Shown: positions 1 to 8,625 of the stretch, piece by piece
Numbering within the stretch: the stretch's first letter is position 1
How the letters are laid out: the number at the start of each line of letters is the position of its first letter
NCBI GenBank assembly: GCA_964546585.1
Contig: CAZJKE010000009.1
Coordinates: forward strand, 1-61,623
Length of the DNA stretch: 61,623 bases
Source of the DNA: CAZJKE01 sp964546585
GTDB taxonomy: Bacteria > Planctomycetota > Phycisphaerae > Phycisphaerales > SM1A02
Direction: 5' to 3'
Made by a program: the position numbers and the translations under genes
The notes under the pieces: generated by a model
Databases searched by the model: none
What the model was told of the DNA's origin: nothing
What the model saw: only the letters and a program-made list of their open reading frames with translations

Positions 1-23
1 CATAACCAATCGCCGCGTTCCCC

Positions 24-48
24 GGGGTCACACCCGGGGTGTGACCCC
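24..48. repeat. 25-bp perfect palindrome, REP-like copy 1
   Basis: Arms GGGGTCACACCC and GGGTGTGACCCC are separated by one G. The same 25-mer recurs at 28777-28801 and, with one end mismatch, at 49975-49999. A direct repeat of GACCCCCTGTTTC follows at 43-55 and 57-69. All copies lie at gene ends or between genes, as expected for REP-type elements. This copy is downstream of the minus-strand ChaN-like gene. Confidence 0.85.
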
Positions 49-66
49 CTGTTTCTGACCCCCTGT

Positions 67-87
67 TTCCGCAGCGTGCCTGCGGAA
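67..87. repeat. Second hairpin of the composite REP-like element
   Basis: TTCCGCAG and CTGCGGAA pair across a 5-nt loop. The same TTCCGCAG box follows the related palindrome at 49975-49999, where a CTGCGGA partner lies 23 nt further on. The element therefore seems to be a two-hairpin unit. Confidence 0.7.
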
Positions 88-107
88 CCGCAGCGGCGGC
101 GGGCGGG

Positions 108-120
108 GGTGTCAGACACC
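108..120. repeat. 13-bp palindrome abutting the ChaN stop codon
   Basis: GGTGTC and GACACC flank a single A, directly next to the minus-strand stop codon at 121-123. The GGTGTC...GACACC motif also forms the ends of the 39-bp palindrome at 56849-56887, which likewise abuts a minus-strand stop codon. It is either a REP-like unit or part of a transcription terminator. Confidence 0.6.
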
Positions 121-1071
121 TTACGGCTCGGTCAAGATCACAATGTCCGCAATCGGCAACTCGCCATCCCAATCCTGATCGTCGGGAGTCGTTCGTTGCA
201 GCGAGATCACAAGCACGGAGGCGTGAGGTGCGCGTTGGCGAAGTTCCTGCACGATGCCGCCATCGTATTCGACATGGAATTGACCGACCAGCAGCACAAC
301 CTTCCCCCTGTGGGACACGGCGTTCGCCACCGACTGCGCCATGGTGGCATCCCATGCCTGCTGCGAGCGGTAGAAGGGAAGGATTGGATCGTCTGGATCA
401 ATCTCCACCGCATCCGCATCCGCCTCTTTCTCACCTTCCTCTTCCCCGTGGACGCCCGCCAACTCCCAGAACCGCTCGCGATATCGACCACCCGACAACT
501 CGTCTGGAAAGTCCACGAGAACCCGCCGATCATCAGAAAGCGCGTCGATCTTCTCATAACCACCCGACCGAGCCATGCGGACATATCGCCTCGGCGCATT
601 TGCCGCAATCAATCTTCCGCCGCGACTCTTCACCGCATCAATGATGGGTTGGTACCAGCCGGTCCACCCCCCGTTTCCGAACCAGTTCGTTGAGAAGGTC
701 AACTTCTCGAACTGTTCCGCATCAATGACGTCATCGAAATAATCATCGACGAGGAGTTGTTCATCCCGTTCCAACATCTCCATCGCGACAGCACTCTTCG
801 GCCAGCGATCCATCACATCCTCCACAAGGGCCAGTTCGACCCCGTGGCCGACTGGATCATCATGTTGTTCGCCGACCAGAACGACATCGTGTTCCGCGAC
901 GATTTCCAGAACGCCGTTCCAATCAAGCGGCTTCCCGCTCTGAGGAACCAGTATTTGAGTGTCCGAGCGAACATCGATGTCGAGGTCGTGGACGGAAGTC
1001 ACGGTCGTTGGCGAGGAAGCGCAACCGACCCCCAACGGTAGAAAGGTGGCAAGAATGATGTAGAAACGCAT
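121..1071 (-). CDS. ChaN family lipoprotein (Tiki/haem-binding uptake superfamily)
   Basis: Predicted outer-membrane lipoprotein of about 316 residues related to ChaN, a family implicated in iron or haem handling. I place the start at MRFYII because it opens a short signal peptide ending in a lipobox (LGVGC). The reading frame remains open for 25 more codons upstream, but those residues do not look like a signal peptide. The body has the family's hallmark runs: VLVGEQHDDPVGH near the N-terminus, VAMEMLERDEQ, and late VVLLVGQFHVEYDGG, with conserved His and Glu residues. An acidic low-complexity stretch (EEEGEKEADADAVE) lies in the middle. The gene is divergent from the M14 peptidase. The substrate is not determinable from sequence. 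Confidence 0.85.
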   Translation of the reverse strand: MRFYIILATFLPLGVGCASSPTTVTSVHDLDIDVRSDTQILVPQSGKPLDWNGVLEIVAEHDVVLVGEQHDDPVGHGVELALVEDVMDRWPKSAVAMEMLERDEQLLVDDYFDDVIDAEQFEKLTFSTNWFGNGGWTGWYQPIIDAVKSRGGRLIAANAPRRYVRMARSGGYEKIDALSDDRRVLVDFPDELSGGRYRERFWELAGVHGEEEGEKEADADAVEIDPDDPILPFYRSQQAWDATMAQSVANAVSHRGKVVLLVGQFHVEYDGGIVQELRQRAPHASVLVISLQRTTPDDQDWDGELPIADIVILTEP

Positions 1072-1157
1072 TTCTGCAGCATCTACGACCAGGGAAGACT
1101 TGTCAAAGGGAATGAATCCCGTGACATGACCGCCACGAAGGGTCATACTGAGAAGCC

Positions 1158-2852
1158 ATGTTTATGCACACAATGATCGCGGCAGCCCTGACGACCCAGG
1201 CGGGCCGCTATGACGGATGGCGGATCGCCGATATGACCATCGACAACCTGTCACAGGCAAGGTGGTTGCAGGAGCGGGGCGCAAGGTCTCTGTCCTGTAT
1301 CGACCACGCGGGCCAACTTCCCATGCTCGTCACCGACGACATGCTCGAATTGGCAAGAAGTCGCGGTATCGACGCCTCTGTCATCGTCTTCGATGTCGAA
1401 GCCCACATTCGAAACGAGGCCGCGGCAAGGCGCACTGCACGAGATGAGGGTCGGGGAGGTTGGTACAGCGACTTCCGTACATGGCCGGAGGTGAATGCGA
1501 GACTGCAACAACTGGCCGATGCATCACCCGATCTCGTCACATTGTTCGAGGCGGGGACGACACACGAAGGGCGTTCGATTATGGGCGTGCGCGTCACCGC
1601 GCCGGGTGACGCGTCGAACCGTGCCCGCATACTCTTCAATGGTTGTCAACACGCCCGCGAGTGGATAGCGGTCATGGTGCCGATGTACATCGCCGACCAA
1701 CTCATTGAGGGCTATGGTTCGGACGAGGACACGACCGCCCTGCTCTCCGAGGCCGAGATCATCATTGTTCCGATCGTCAACCCGGATGGCTATGAATACA
1801 CCTACGCTCCCTCCGGCGACAGATACTGGCGCAAGAATCGCCGAAACAACTCAGGCAGTTGTGAAGGTGTGGATCTCAATCGCAACTGGGACATCGACTG
1901 GGCGGGGGGCGACAGCACCAGCAGTGATACATGCAGTGATGTGTACACCGGCCCATTCGTGTTCTCCGAGCCGGAATCATCGGCCATGCGTGACCTCATC
2001 CTGTCGCTGCCAAACTTTGGTGCGCACATTGACTTCCACAGTTACTCACAGCTTGTCCTCGAGGCGTGGGGTTGGACGAGCACACCACCTCCAAACGCGG
2101 ATGTAATAGGCACACTTGGTGCCGCAATGAGTGACGCGATCGCCGGGGTCCACGGAGAAAACTACCCACACGGCACACCGGGCGACCTTCTCTACTTTGC
2201 CGACGGCACGTTTCAGGACTGGACGACCAGCGTCGGAGCGCTCGGATACACCATCGAACTTCGCCCCGACAGTTGGTGGGGTGGCGGTTTCGAGTTGCCA
2301 GCCAGCCAGATCGTTCCAACTTGCGAAGAGAATTGGCCCGCCGCGTTGGAGATGATTCGATTCGTAGCGAGGCCAATCTCTGTGGTGTTCCCTCAGGGAT
2401 TGCCTCAGTTTGTTGATCCCGGCGTGATGACAGATTTCCCGGTCGAATTCTCGACGATCAATGGCGAGCAGATCGACCCGGCAACCGCGGAACTACACCT
2501 GCGGTATGGAAACACCGGTGACTTCGTCGCTCTTTCCCTGACCCACGACGGCGGTGGAGCGTTTACAGCCCACCTTCCATCGTCCCACTGCGGCCTTGCA
2601 AGCGAGTTTCGCCTTGTGGTTGCGACGACCGGTGGTGCAACCGGGCAATTCCCCGCAGGCGATGGTGTCTACTCAACCGTCGATGGCGGCGGAGTGGTGG
2701 GCGATGTGAACTGCGACGGCGTGGTGAATATCACAGACATTCTTGCCGTCTTTGCGGCCTGGGGAAGTTGCGACAGTGTCTGCGCGGCAGACCTGTTGCC
2801 TGACGGCGTGATCAATGTGTCCGATTTGCTTGTGGTCATCGGAAACTGGTAG
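1158..2852 (+). CDS. Secreted zinc carboxypeptidase (M14) with dockerin-like tail
   Basis: Exported metallocarboxypeptidase of 564 residues that would remove C-terminal amino acids from peptides. The zinc ligands are visible: H165 and E168 in CQHAREW, and H294 in HIDFHSYSQ. The catalytic glutamate is E367 in YTIELRPD, and the substrate-binding NRNW motif is near 241. An N-terminal propeptide-like region precedes the catalytic domain. The C-terminal 50 residues carry two EF-hand-like repeats, GDVNCDGVVNITDIL...WG and LLPDGVINVSDLL, the dockerin-like tail common in Phycisphaerae secreted proteins. The first Met is followed closely by MHTMIAAALTTQA, so the start could be 1158, 1164 or 1173. A CATACT hexamer lies 8 nt before 1158. 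Confidence 0.9.
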   Translation: MFMHTMIAAALTTQAGRYDGWRIADMTIDNLSQARWLQERGARSLSCIDHAGQLPMLVTDDMLELARSRGIDASVIVFDVEAHIRNEAAARRTARDEGRGGWYSDFRTWPEVNARLQQLADASPDLVTLFEAGTTHEGRSIMGVRVTAPGDASNRARILFNGCQHAREWIAVMVPMYIADQLIEGYGSDEDTTALLSEAEIIIVPIVNPDGYEYTYAPSGDRYWRKNRRNNSGSCEGVDLNRNWDIDWAGGDSTSSDTCSDVYTGPFVFSEPESSAMRDLILSLPNFGAHIDFHSYSQLVLEAWGWTSTPPPNADVIGTLGAAMSDAIAGVHGENYPHGTPGDLLYFADGTFQDWTTSVGALGYTIELRPDSWWGGGFELPASQIVPTCEENWPAALEMIRFVARPISVVFPQGLPQFVDPGVMTDFPVEFSTINGEQIDPATAELHLRYGNTGDFVALSLTHDGGGAFTAHLPSSHCGLASEFRLVVATTGGATGQFPAGDGVYSTVDGGGVVGDVNCDGVVNITDILAVFAAWGSCDSVCAADLLPDGVINVSDLLVVIGNW

Positions 2853-2890
2853 ATTGCAGCCTCGTGATTTCTCGGGGGAGGGAGGACGCA

Positions 2891-3469
2891 ATGATCCATC
2901 GAAGTATCGCACTCGCTGCCATGATCGCCGGGGTCTACCTGGTTGGTTGTTCAAGTGATGTTCCGGACACCGGAGAAACATCCGTTGCCACCATTTCTAC
3001 AAAGGCGGTGCAGTGGCCTGCCCACAGCACATCCTTTGGCCGCGCGAAGGACATGCAAGGCCAATCCGCGCCAGGCTTCGTAGTTGATTCATGGGTGGCC
3101 AATGAGGTAGCGGTTGACAACAAGGTGCGTGTGGTCGAGTTCTGGGCGACCTGGTGCCCGCCGTGCCGCCGTTCAATCCCTCATCTCAACGAAATGGCGA
3201 AGGAGTTCGGTGACTCGGTCGCGTTTGTGGGTGTATCGGCGGAGGCCCCGGAGAAGATCCGCACGTTCATGAAGAAAACCCCCATGAATTACGGAGTTGC
3301 CTGCGACCCACAGAAGCGAATGCAAAAGGCGGTCAATTGCTCTGCCATTCCATTGGCGCTCGTGATCAGCAGCGATGGCGTTGTTCGTTGGCAAGGCAAT
3401 CCTATTCGGTTGAAGAGCGAGGATATCGCCGCGGTCGTCAAGGCCGATGCTTCCCGCCGCCGCAACTGA
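2891..3469 (+). CDS. TlpA-like thioredoxin-fold lipoprotein
   Basis: Membrane-anchored thiol-disulphide oxidoreductase of about 192 residues facing the periplasm. The start at MIHRSI is chosen because GGGGGAGGGAGG lies just upstream and the product opens with a lipoprotein signal (YLVGC). The thioredoxin fold carries the active-site motif WATWCPPCRRS, and the later cis-Pro region reads SAIPLALVI. TlpA/ResA relatives reduce disulphides in periplasmic proteins, often apocytochromes, but this copy is 29 kb from the resB/ccsA genes, so that role is only a possibility. Its stop precedes the MATE gene by 7 nt, suggesting cotranscription. Confidence 0.85.
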   Translation: MIHRSIALAAMIAGVYLVGCSSDVPDTGETSVATISTKAVQWPAHSTSFGRAKDMQGQSAPGFVVDSWVANEVAVDNKVRVVEFWATWCPPCRRSIPHLNEMAKEFGDSVAFVGVSAEAPEKIRTFMKKTPMNYGVACDPQKRMQKAVNCSAIPLALVISSDGVVRWQGNPIRLKSEDIAAVVKADASRRRN

Positions 3470-3476
3470 CTCCTCC

Positions 3477-5021
3477 ATGACAACCAATCCGCAACAGATC
3501 GTCGCGCCGGCCAAGCGGCCGGTCTTTGAAGTGTGGTCCATTGCCTGGCCCACCGTGCTCACCATGACGAGCTTCACGGTGATGCAATTCATCGACAAGT
3601 TGATGGTGGGCCAGGTGGGTCCGGAGCAAGTTGCGGCGCAGGGTAACGGCGGCTCATGGTCGTTCGTCATCATCGGAACGGTCATGGGGGTTGTCAGCGT
3701 CGTCAACACGTTCGTTGGGCAGAACCTTGGCGCGGAAAAACCCGAAAGAGGTTCTGCCTACCCGTGGTCGGCATTCTGGCTGTCCATCGCTGCCTGGGTG
3801 CTCTTGCTTATCCCCTGGGCCTTGATTCTTCCGTTCATCTTTGCAGCGATACACCACACCGAGGATGTGAGCGATGCGGCCAGTCTGGTCGCGATGGAAT
3901 CGAACTATGCCCAGATCCTCTTGTTCGGCGGCGTGTTCGTTCTCATCGGCCGTGGTTTCGCCCAGTACTTCTTCGGAATGCACCGCCCGGGCATCGTGAC
4001 CATCGTCACTGTCATTGCGAACATCGTCAACATCTCGGCGAACTACATTCTGATCTTTGGCGAGGAGGGACTGCCGGGTTTCCTTCCCGGCATACCGGGG
4101 ACACCAGCGCTCGGGTTGACTGGCGCCGCGATCGGAACAGTCATCGGCATGTTCGTGGAAGCCATCGGGCCAATGGTCGTATTCCTTGGACCAGCGTTCA
4201 ACAGGGCGTACCAGACCCGAGCCGCCTGGCGACCACGCTGGTCGGTCATTCGAGATCTGTTCCGGCTGGGCTGGCCAGCCGGCATGCAGTTTGGCAACGA
4301 GATCATCTGCTGGGCGATCTTCATGACGGTTTTCGTCGGCCACTTTGGCACCGAACACATGGCGGCGGGTTGGATTGCACTTGGGTACATGCACCTGAGT
4401 TTCATGCCGGCTGTCGGGTTGAGTGTCGCGACCAACTCGATCGTCGCAAAGTATGTCGGTGCCGGCCAGCCGGATGTAGCAGTGTCGCGCGCGCGGCTCA
4501 GCATGGTCATGGGCATGGTGTATATGAGCGTATGCGCAGCCATATTCATTGTCTTCCGCACCCAACTGATCGAGTTTTTTATTGCGGGGTCCAACATTAG
4601 CGCAGCGGAACGCGATTCCATCATTCGAATTGGAGCAAATCTCCTCATTCTTGTTGCATTGTTCCAGACGGTAGATGCAATCGGCATTGTCTACACCGGC
4701 GCGCTTCGGGGGGCAGGTGACACTGTCTGGCCCGGTGTGCTGACGGCGATCTACAGTTGGGTCTTCATTGTCGGCGGTGGATGGGTCGCCATCAGATGGT
4801 TCCCGGAAACGGAGTCGATCGGCCCATGGATAGCCGCGGCGATCTACATCATCCTGTATGGAGTTACCATGCTCGTGCGGTTTGAGCGTGGCCGCTGGAG
4901 ATCGATTCGAATCCTGGAGAATGATGAACGGTTGGAGGCAGGCCGCGCCGCGCCGGTTACCGTCGGTCCACCTGCATCTGGTCCCGATGGGGCCATTTCC
5001 GACCTCGTGGATCCACCCTGA
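3477..5021 (+). CDS. MATE family efflux transporter
   Basis: Integral membrane exporter of about 514 residues with roughly 12 hydrophobic segments. Two homologous halves each open with a characteristic helix pattern (WPTVLTMTSFTVMQFIDKLMVG; LGWPAGMQFGNEIICWAIF). The family couples H+ or Na+ influx to extrusion of cationic drugs, metabolites or dyes. The VGQVGPEQVAAQG-like segment matches the MATE family pattern after the first helix. ATG 3477 is chosen over an upstream in-frame ATG at 3447 that lies inside the preceding gene. Substrate unknown. Confidence 0.88.
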   Translation: MTTNPQQIVAPAKRPVFEVWSIAWPTVLTMTSFTVMQFIDKLMVGQVGPEQVAAQGNGGSWSFVIIGTVMGVVSVVNTFVGQNLGAEKPERGSAYPWSAFWLSIAAWVLLLIPWALILPFIFAAIHHTEDVSDAASLVAMESNYAQILLFGGVFVLIGRGFAQYFFGMHRPGIVTIVTVIANIVNISANYILIFGEEGLPGFLPGIPGTPALGLTGAAIGTVIGMFVEAIGPMVVFLGPAFNRAYQTRAAWRPRWSVIRDLFRLGWPAGMQFGNEIICWAIFMTVFVGHFGTEHMAAGWIALGYMHLSFMPAVGLSVATNSIVAKYVGAGQPDVAVSRARLSMVMGMVYMSVCAAIFIVFRTQLIEFFIAGSNISAAERDSIIRIGANLLILVALFQTVDAIGIVYTGALRGAGDTVWPGVLTAIYSWVFIVGGGWVAIRWFPETESIGPWIAAAIYIILYGVTMLVRFERGRWRSIRILENDERLEAGRAAPVTVGPPASGPDGAISDLVDPP

Positions 5022-5032
5022 CGGCTTCCGGA

Positions 5033-5062
5033 TTGGCGGATTGGCGGCTCGTTCTGTACACT
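5033..5062 (+). promoter_or_regulatory. Predicted promoter of the TPR-alphaCTD gene
   Basis: TTGGCG (5033-5038) and TACACT (5057-5062) are spaced by 18 nt. A strong Shine-Dalgarno GGAGGAG at 5094-5100 lies 6 nt before the start ATG. This is an example of the leadered promoter class in this window. Confidence 0.5.
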
Positions 5063-5106
5063 CATCGATCGCACGCTGCTTCATGCAGCTGACGGAGGAG
5101 ACCACA

Positions 5107-6045
5107 ATGGTGACGATCGGCAACGGCGATGTTCTTGATACGGAAATCGGAAGCGGCCACCGGAGCGATCCTGCCGCGGCCAGAAACCACTTCGAGTCTG
5201 CGACCAGGCTTGAAGACGAGGGTGATCGCGCCGGCGCCATCACCGAACTTCGCGCCGCCGTCGACGCTGGCAATGATCCCCATCACCGCTTCAGGCTGGC
5301 ATATCTGCTGGATCTGGTTGGCGAGGAAGATCAGGCGACCGACCTCTTGGAGCAGTTGTCCGATGTCAAACAACCATCCATCAATGTTCTCCTGAATCTG
5401 GCGGTGCTGTATGAGGACAGTGGCGAGGTTGACGCTGCGGAGAAGTGTCTGAAGCAGATTCTCGACACCGACCCGAACCACGAGCGTGCGCGTTTGTACA
5501 TGCGGGATGTTCGCGCATCGCGCGACATGTACTATGACGAGGATCAGGCGCGGGATGCCGCGAAGCGGGCAGCGCTGCTCAACACACCGGTTACAGATTT
5601 TGAGTTGACAGTTCGGTCCCGCAACTGCCTCAAGAAGATGAATATCCGCACGCTCGGCGATCTTCTGAAGATCAGCGAGTCCGAGTTGATGGGACACAAG
5701 AACTTTGGCGAAACTTCGCTTCTTGAGATCAAGCAGATGGTTGTCATGAAGGGTCTGCGGCTTGGTCAGGATGTCGAGGGGCAGTTCTCCCGCCTTCATC
5801 AGGACAGGTATGCGGAGTTGCAGTCACAAGCGCCGGAACAGGTGCTCAATAAACCGGTATCTGCTCTGGAACTGTCGGTGCGGTGCCGAAAGGCGATTCA
5901 ACTGTTGAACATCCAGACGGTCGGCGACCTTGCGGTGCGAACAGAAGCCGAATTGATGGGCATCAAGAATTTCGGCGCGACTAGTCTTCAGGAGATCAAG
6001 GAACGCCTTGCCGAACACGGCTTGGAGTTACGCGACCTCGCCTGA
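5107..6045 (+). CDS. TPR protein with two RNA polymerase alpha C-terminal domains
   Basis: Protein of about 312 residues combining an N-terminal TPR-like helical region (about residues 20-150) with two tandem domains closely resembling the DNA- and activator-binding C-terminal domain of RpoA. Domain 1 contains FELTVRSRNCLKKMNI and LMGHKNFGETSLLEIK. Domain 2 contains LELSVRCRKAIQLLNI and LMGIKNFGATSLQEIK. Compared with E. coli RpoA, the Arg265 equivalent is kept in both, Asn268 only in the first (Lys in the second), Gly296 and Ser299 in both, and Lys298 in neither. It lacks any alpha N-terminal assembly domain, so it is not the RNAP subunit. The start is set by GGAGGAG 6 nt upstream. A transcription-related role is inferred. 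Confidence 0.88.
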   Translation: MVTIGNGDVLDTEIGSGHRSDPAAARNHFESATRLEDEGDRAGAITELRAAVDAGNDPHHRFRLAYLLDLVGEEDQATDLLEQLSDVKQPSINVLLNLAVLYEDSGEVDAAEKCLKQILDTDPNHERARLYMRDVRASRDMYYDEDQARDAAKRAALLNTPVTDFELTVRSRNCLKKMNIRTLGDLLKISESELMGHKNFGETSLLEIKQMVVMKGLRLGQDVEGQFSRLHQDRYAELQSQAPEQVLNKPVSALELSVRCRKAIQLLNIQTVGDLAVRTEAELMGIKNFGATSLQEIKERLAEHGLELRDLA

Positions 6046-7911
6046 CTGCTCGATCGCAGGCAACGGACAATCAAGGACATCCGCGATTGCGCGGAGCATC
6101 TCGGCTTCATCGACATCGACGGTGTTGTCATGCTGAACGCAGGCAAGACCACCGAGCAACAGCAGCCGGCGATCCCTGAACCGCAGACGACGAAGATCCT
6201 GCAGCGCACGCTCAAGCCGGCGCATCGTGCACCGGTGAGGCGGCGGCATCTGCGTGTCGGAAAGGCCAGATATTCGGAGGCCCTCGGCAAACGCGCTCCG
6301 GGTGGCCTGCCGGCCACTTCCTCCGCACAGGGCGAGTGTTGCGAGCACCAATACCGCGGCTTCGGATTGCCTGCGAAGTGTTGCTGTCGCGGCCGGATCG
6401 TCCTTCTTGCCGGTGGATGCGGCGAGGTGCCTGCGCAGGATGACCACCACCACCCACTCGAATCGATCCACGCGATCATCGGCGGCAACCAGTGTGTGAA
6501 GCACTTCACTGAATTGCGCCCGCTGTTCTTGACTCATGCTTCGCAGCGATGGTGCGGCAAGATCGAGCACCTGTATTCTGGCTTCGCGGGGAAGATCATT
6601 GCGAGAAGAATGCAACTCTCGCAATGCTGAGAGTTCATCTGCCGAGAGAACGCCCGCCAAGGCGGCCCATTGGACGGCTTGCGCATCCTCGTCTTCCGAA
6701 AGTACAAGTGACCATACAGCGAGCCTCGCGGACCATGCGACCTGTACAGCGGCGGCGATCGGCGTCGGGATGGATGCGCGGAGTTGTTCCCCCCACTCCC
6801 TGCTTGGGACGAGTATCTCACCGGCATTGTCGATGGTCTTCTGTACGGCCGTCGCCGCGAAACCAGCGACTCCGCTTCGCACGTCTCCATGACCGCTCGA
6901 TACCGGCGGCAGCGATGCGACATCGATTCCCTCGATGCGGGAAACGCGATCCCGGATGGGCGGGTGGGATGCAAACAGGGCGCCCAATGCCTGCACAAAG
7001 AACATGTGATTACACTGGCTCGCATCGGATGGAAGAGACGCACTCGTCTTCATGCCCGAGATTTCACGAAGCGCCCCACCGATACCATCGGGATTGCGTG
7101 TGTATTGGACGGCGGATGCGTCGGCGAGGTACTCTCGCTGACGAGAAACCGCGGCCTGAATCAGCCGGCCGAAGAAAGTACCGATCGCTCCGCAGATCAC
7201 CATGAGCAGACCGATCAGGATGATGGCAAGGCCGACACCGCCAGCCCCACCCTTGTCCCTGGACCTGCTGTATCTGCTGCTTCGCAGGATGGCGGGGCCG
7301 ATGTGTCTGACCAACAACCATCCGACAACACCGAGCCCCATGATGCCGAAGATCACGCCAATCAGCCGGATGTTGATGCGCATGTCTCCATGCGAAATGT
7401 GACTGAACTCGTGGGCGACCACGCCCTGCAATTGTTCGCGGTTCAATTGCTCGATGCATCCCCGCGTCAATCCAACGACAGCATTGCCTGGTGACCATCC
7501 AGCCGCGAATGCGTTGATGGAGTCATCGTCGATGATGTAGATGAGGGGAACCGGCATGCCGCTGGCAAGTGCCATTTCCTCGACGACATTGCGTGCGCGC
7601 CGCTGTTTACCACTGGCGACGGTCATGTCCATCGGTGTTCCCCCAAGCATCTCGGCGACGGCTGAACCCCCGCCTCGCAACTGCCTGAGTTTGTTCCCGC
7701 CCGCAATTCCGACAATAAGCAGACACACGATCGTCACGGCCACCAGCGCAGAGGGGTTCCACCACCAGGCAGTGTCCGGCATCTGAGAGGCGAGTGCTGC
7801 TGCGACAGGGAAGTAGATCGCGAGAACGATCAGAAGGACCGCCAACACGACGAGAAAGACCAACAGCGATGTCCTTCGTCTTGCCCGGTCCTGATGTTCG
7901 TAGAAGTTCAT
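6028..7911 (-). CDS. M48 family zinc metalloprotease with long C-terminal extension
   Basis: Membrane protease of 627 residues. Two N-terminal hydrophobic helices (about 15-40 and 53-70) precede the zinc motif HEFSH at residues 167-171. Two further helices and the third-ligand region SRQREYLADASAVQ follow. This order is that of HtpX/M48B proteases, which degrade damaged membrane proteins. The C-terminal half (about 350-627) is not part of the usual protease and looks helical, including a stretch (VLHTLVAADDRVDRFEWVVV) that resembles TerB-like domains. It lies 21 nt downstream of lemA, the common LemA-M48 pairing. The 3' end overlaps the end of the convergent alphaCTD gene by 18 bp. Confidence 0.88.
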   Translation of the reverse strand: MNFYEHQDRARRRTSLLVFLVVLAVLLIVLAIYFPVAAALASQMPDTAWWWNPSALVAVTIVCLLIVGIAGGNKLRQLRGGGSAVAEMLGGTPMDMTVASGKQRRARNVVEEMALASGMPVPLIYIIDDDSINAFAAGWSPGNAVVGLTRGCIEQLNREQLQGVVAHEFSHISHGDMRINIRLIGVIFGIMGLGVVGWLLVRHIGPAILRSSRYSRSRDKGGAGGVGLAIILIGLLMVICGAIGTFFGRLIQAAVSRQREYLADASAVQYTRNPDGIGGALREISGMKTSASLPSDASQCNHMFFVQALGALFASHPPIRDRVSRIEGIDVASLPPVSSGHGDVRSGVAGFAATAVQKTIDNAGEILVPSREWGEQLRASIPTPIAAAVQVAWSARLAVWSLVLSEDEDAQAVQWAALAGVLSADELSALRELHSSRNDLPREARIQVLDLAAPSLRSMSQEQRAQFSEVLHTLVAADDRVDRFEWVVVVILRRHLAASTGKKDDPAATATLRRQSEAAVLVLATLALCGGSGRQATRSAFAEGLRISGLSDTQMPPPHRCTMRRLERALQDLRRLRFRDRRLLLLGGLACVQHDNTVDVDEAEMLRAIADVLDCPLPAIEQSGEVA

Positions 7912-7932
7912 GCACGAACGGACAAGGAAGGA

Positions 7933-8565
7933 TCAGGAGAAACGTACCTTGGGCGCCTGGCGGGCCTCTTCGGTATCCAGTTCCCAACTCTGCGCATGTT
8001 GGAACCCGAACATCCCGGCAACAATGTTGGACGGAAACTGTTCGCGTTTCGTGTTGTAGGTCATCACAAAATCGTTGTATGCCTGTCGCGAGAACGCGAC
8101 GCGATTCTCGGTGCTGGTCAGTTCTTCCTGCACCTGCATCATGTTCTCGTTGGCTTTCAGGTCCGGATAGGACTCCACGACAGCCATGAGTCGACCGAGC
8201 GCACCGGTCAACACCCCGTCGGCGCCAGCGATAGCCTGAATGGCCTTCCCGTCGGCTGGGTTGGAAGCAGCTGACTTTGCAGCGGCAACAGCTTGATTGC
8301 GGGCGGCGGTTACGGCCTCCAGTGTCTCGCGCTCGTGCTTCATGTACCCCTTGGCAGTTTCGACCAGGTTGGGGATCAGGTCATACCGCCGCTTCAGTTG
8401 CACATCGATCTGTGCGTAGGCATTCTTGACGCGGTTTCGCAGTTGCACCAGACCGTTGAAGATGCTGATGATGGACACAGCCAGCACCAGACCTATACCC
8501 ACGATGATCACGATGCCCATTCCACCTATCCCAAGCACCAACTCTCCCTCGTACGCGTTTCTCAT
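7933..8565 (-). CDS. lemA: LemA family protein
   Basis: Membrane-anchored helical protein of 210 residues. One N-terminal transmembrane helix (GIVIIVGIGLVLAVSIISIFNG) is followed by the LemA signature NRVKNAYAQIDVQLKRRYDL and IPNLVETAKGYMKHERETL. It ends with the family's YNDFVMTYNTKREQFPSNIVA. The molecular function of LemA proteins is poorly defined, but they are repeatedly found beside M48 proteases, as here. AGGAGA precedes the ATG, with a TATCCT hexamer further upstream. Confidence 0.92.
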   Translation of the reverse strand: MRNAYEGELVLGIGGMGIVIIVGIGLVLAVSIISIFNGLVQLRNRVKNAYAQIDVQLKRRYDLIPNLVETAKGYMKHERETLEAVTAARNQAVAAAKSAASNPADGKAIQAIAGADGVLTGALGRLMAVVESYPDLKANENMMQVQEELTSTENRVAFSRQAYNDFVMTYNTKREQFPSNIVAGMFGFQHAQSWELDTEEARQAPKVRFS

Positions 8566-8610
8566 GGCTATCTCCTTCGCTGGGAGGATAACAGAGCTAC
8601 CGGGCGTGGA

Positions 8611-8616
8611 TACACT
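8611..8616 (+). promoter_or_regulatory. -10-like hexamer of the SpoIID-like gene
   Basis: TACACT lies 9 nt before the ATG at 8626, with no Shine-Dalgarno sequence between. It predicts a transcript starting at or next to the start codon. The 60-bp gap between lemA and this gene carries divergent promoters. Confidence 0.45.
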
Positions 8617-8625
8617 GAGGATGAG

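Noticed and set aside
24..48. CRISPR repeat
   Set aside because: The three copies are tens of kilobases apart, with no regular spacers and no cas genes.
757..1041. 94-codon plus-strand frame inside the ChaN gene
   Set aside because: Antisense shadow without ribosome site or recognisable product.
3654..5273. 539-codon open frame antisense to the MATE gene
   Set aside because: It mirrors the MATE coding sequence, has low-complexity charged composition and no recognisable domain.
5107..6045. The RNA polymerase alpha subunit gene rpoA
   Set aside because: No alpha N-terminal domain is present; the N-terminal part is TPR-like and two C-terminal domains occur in tandem.
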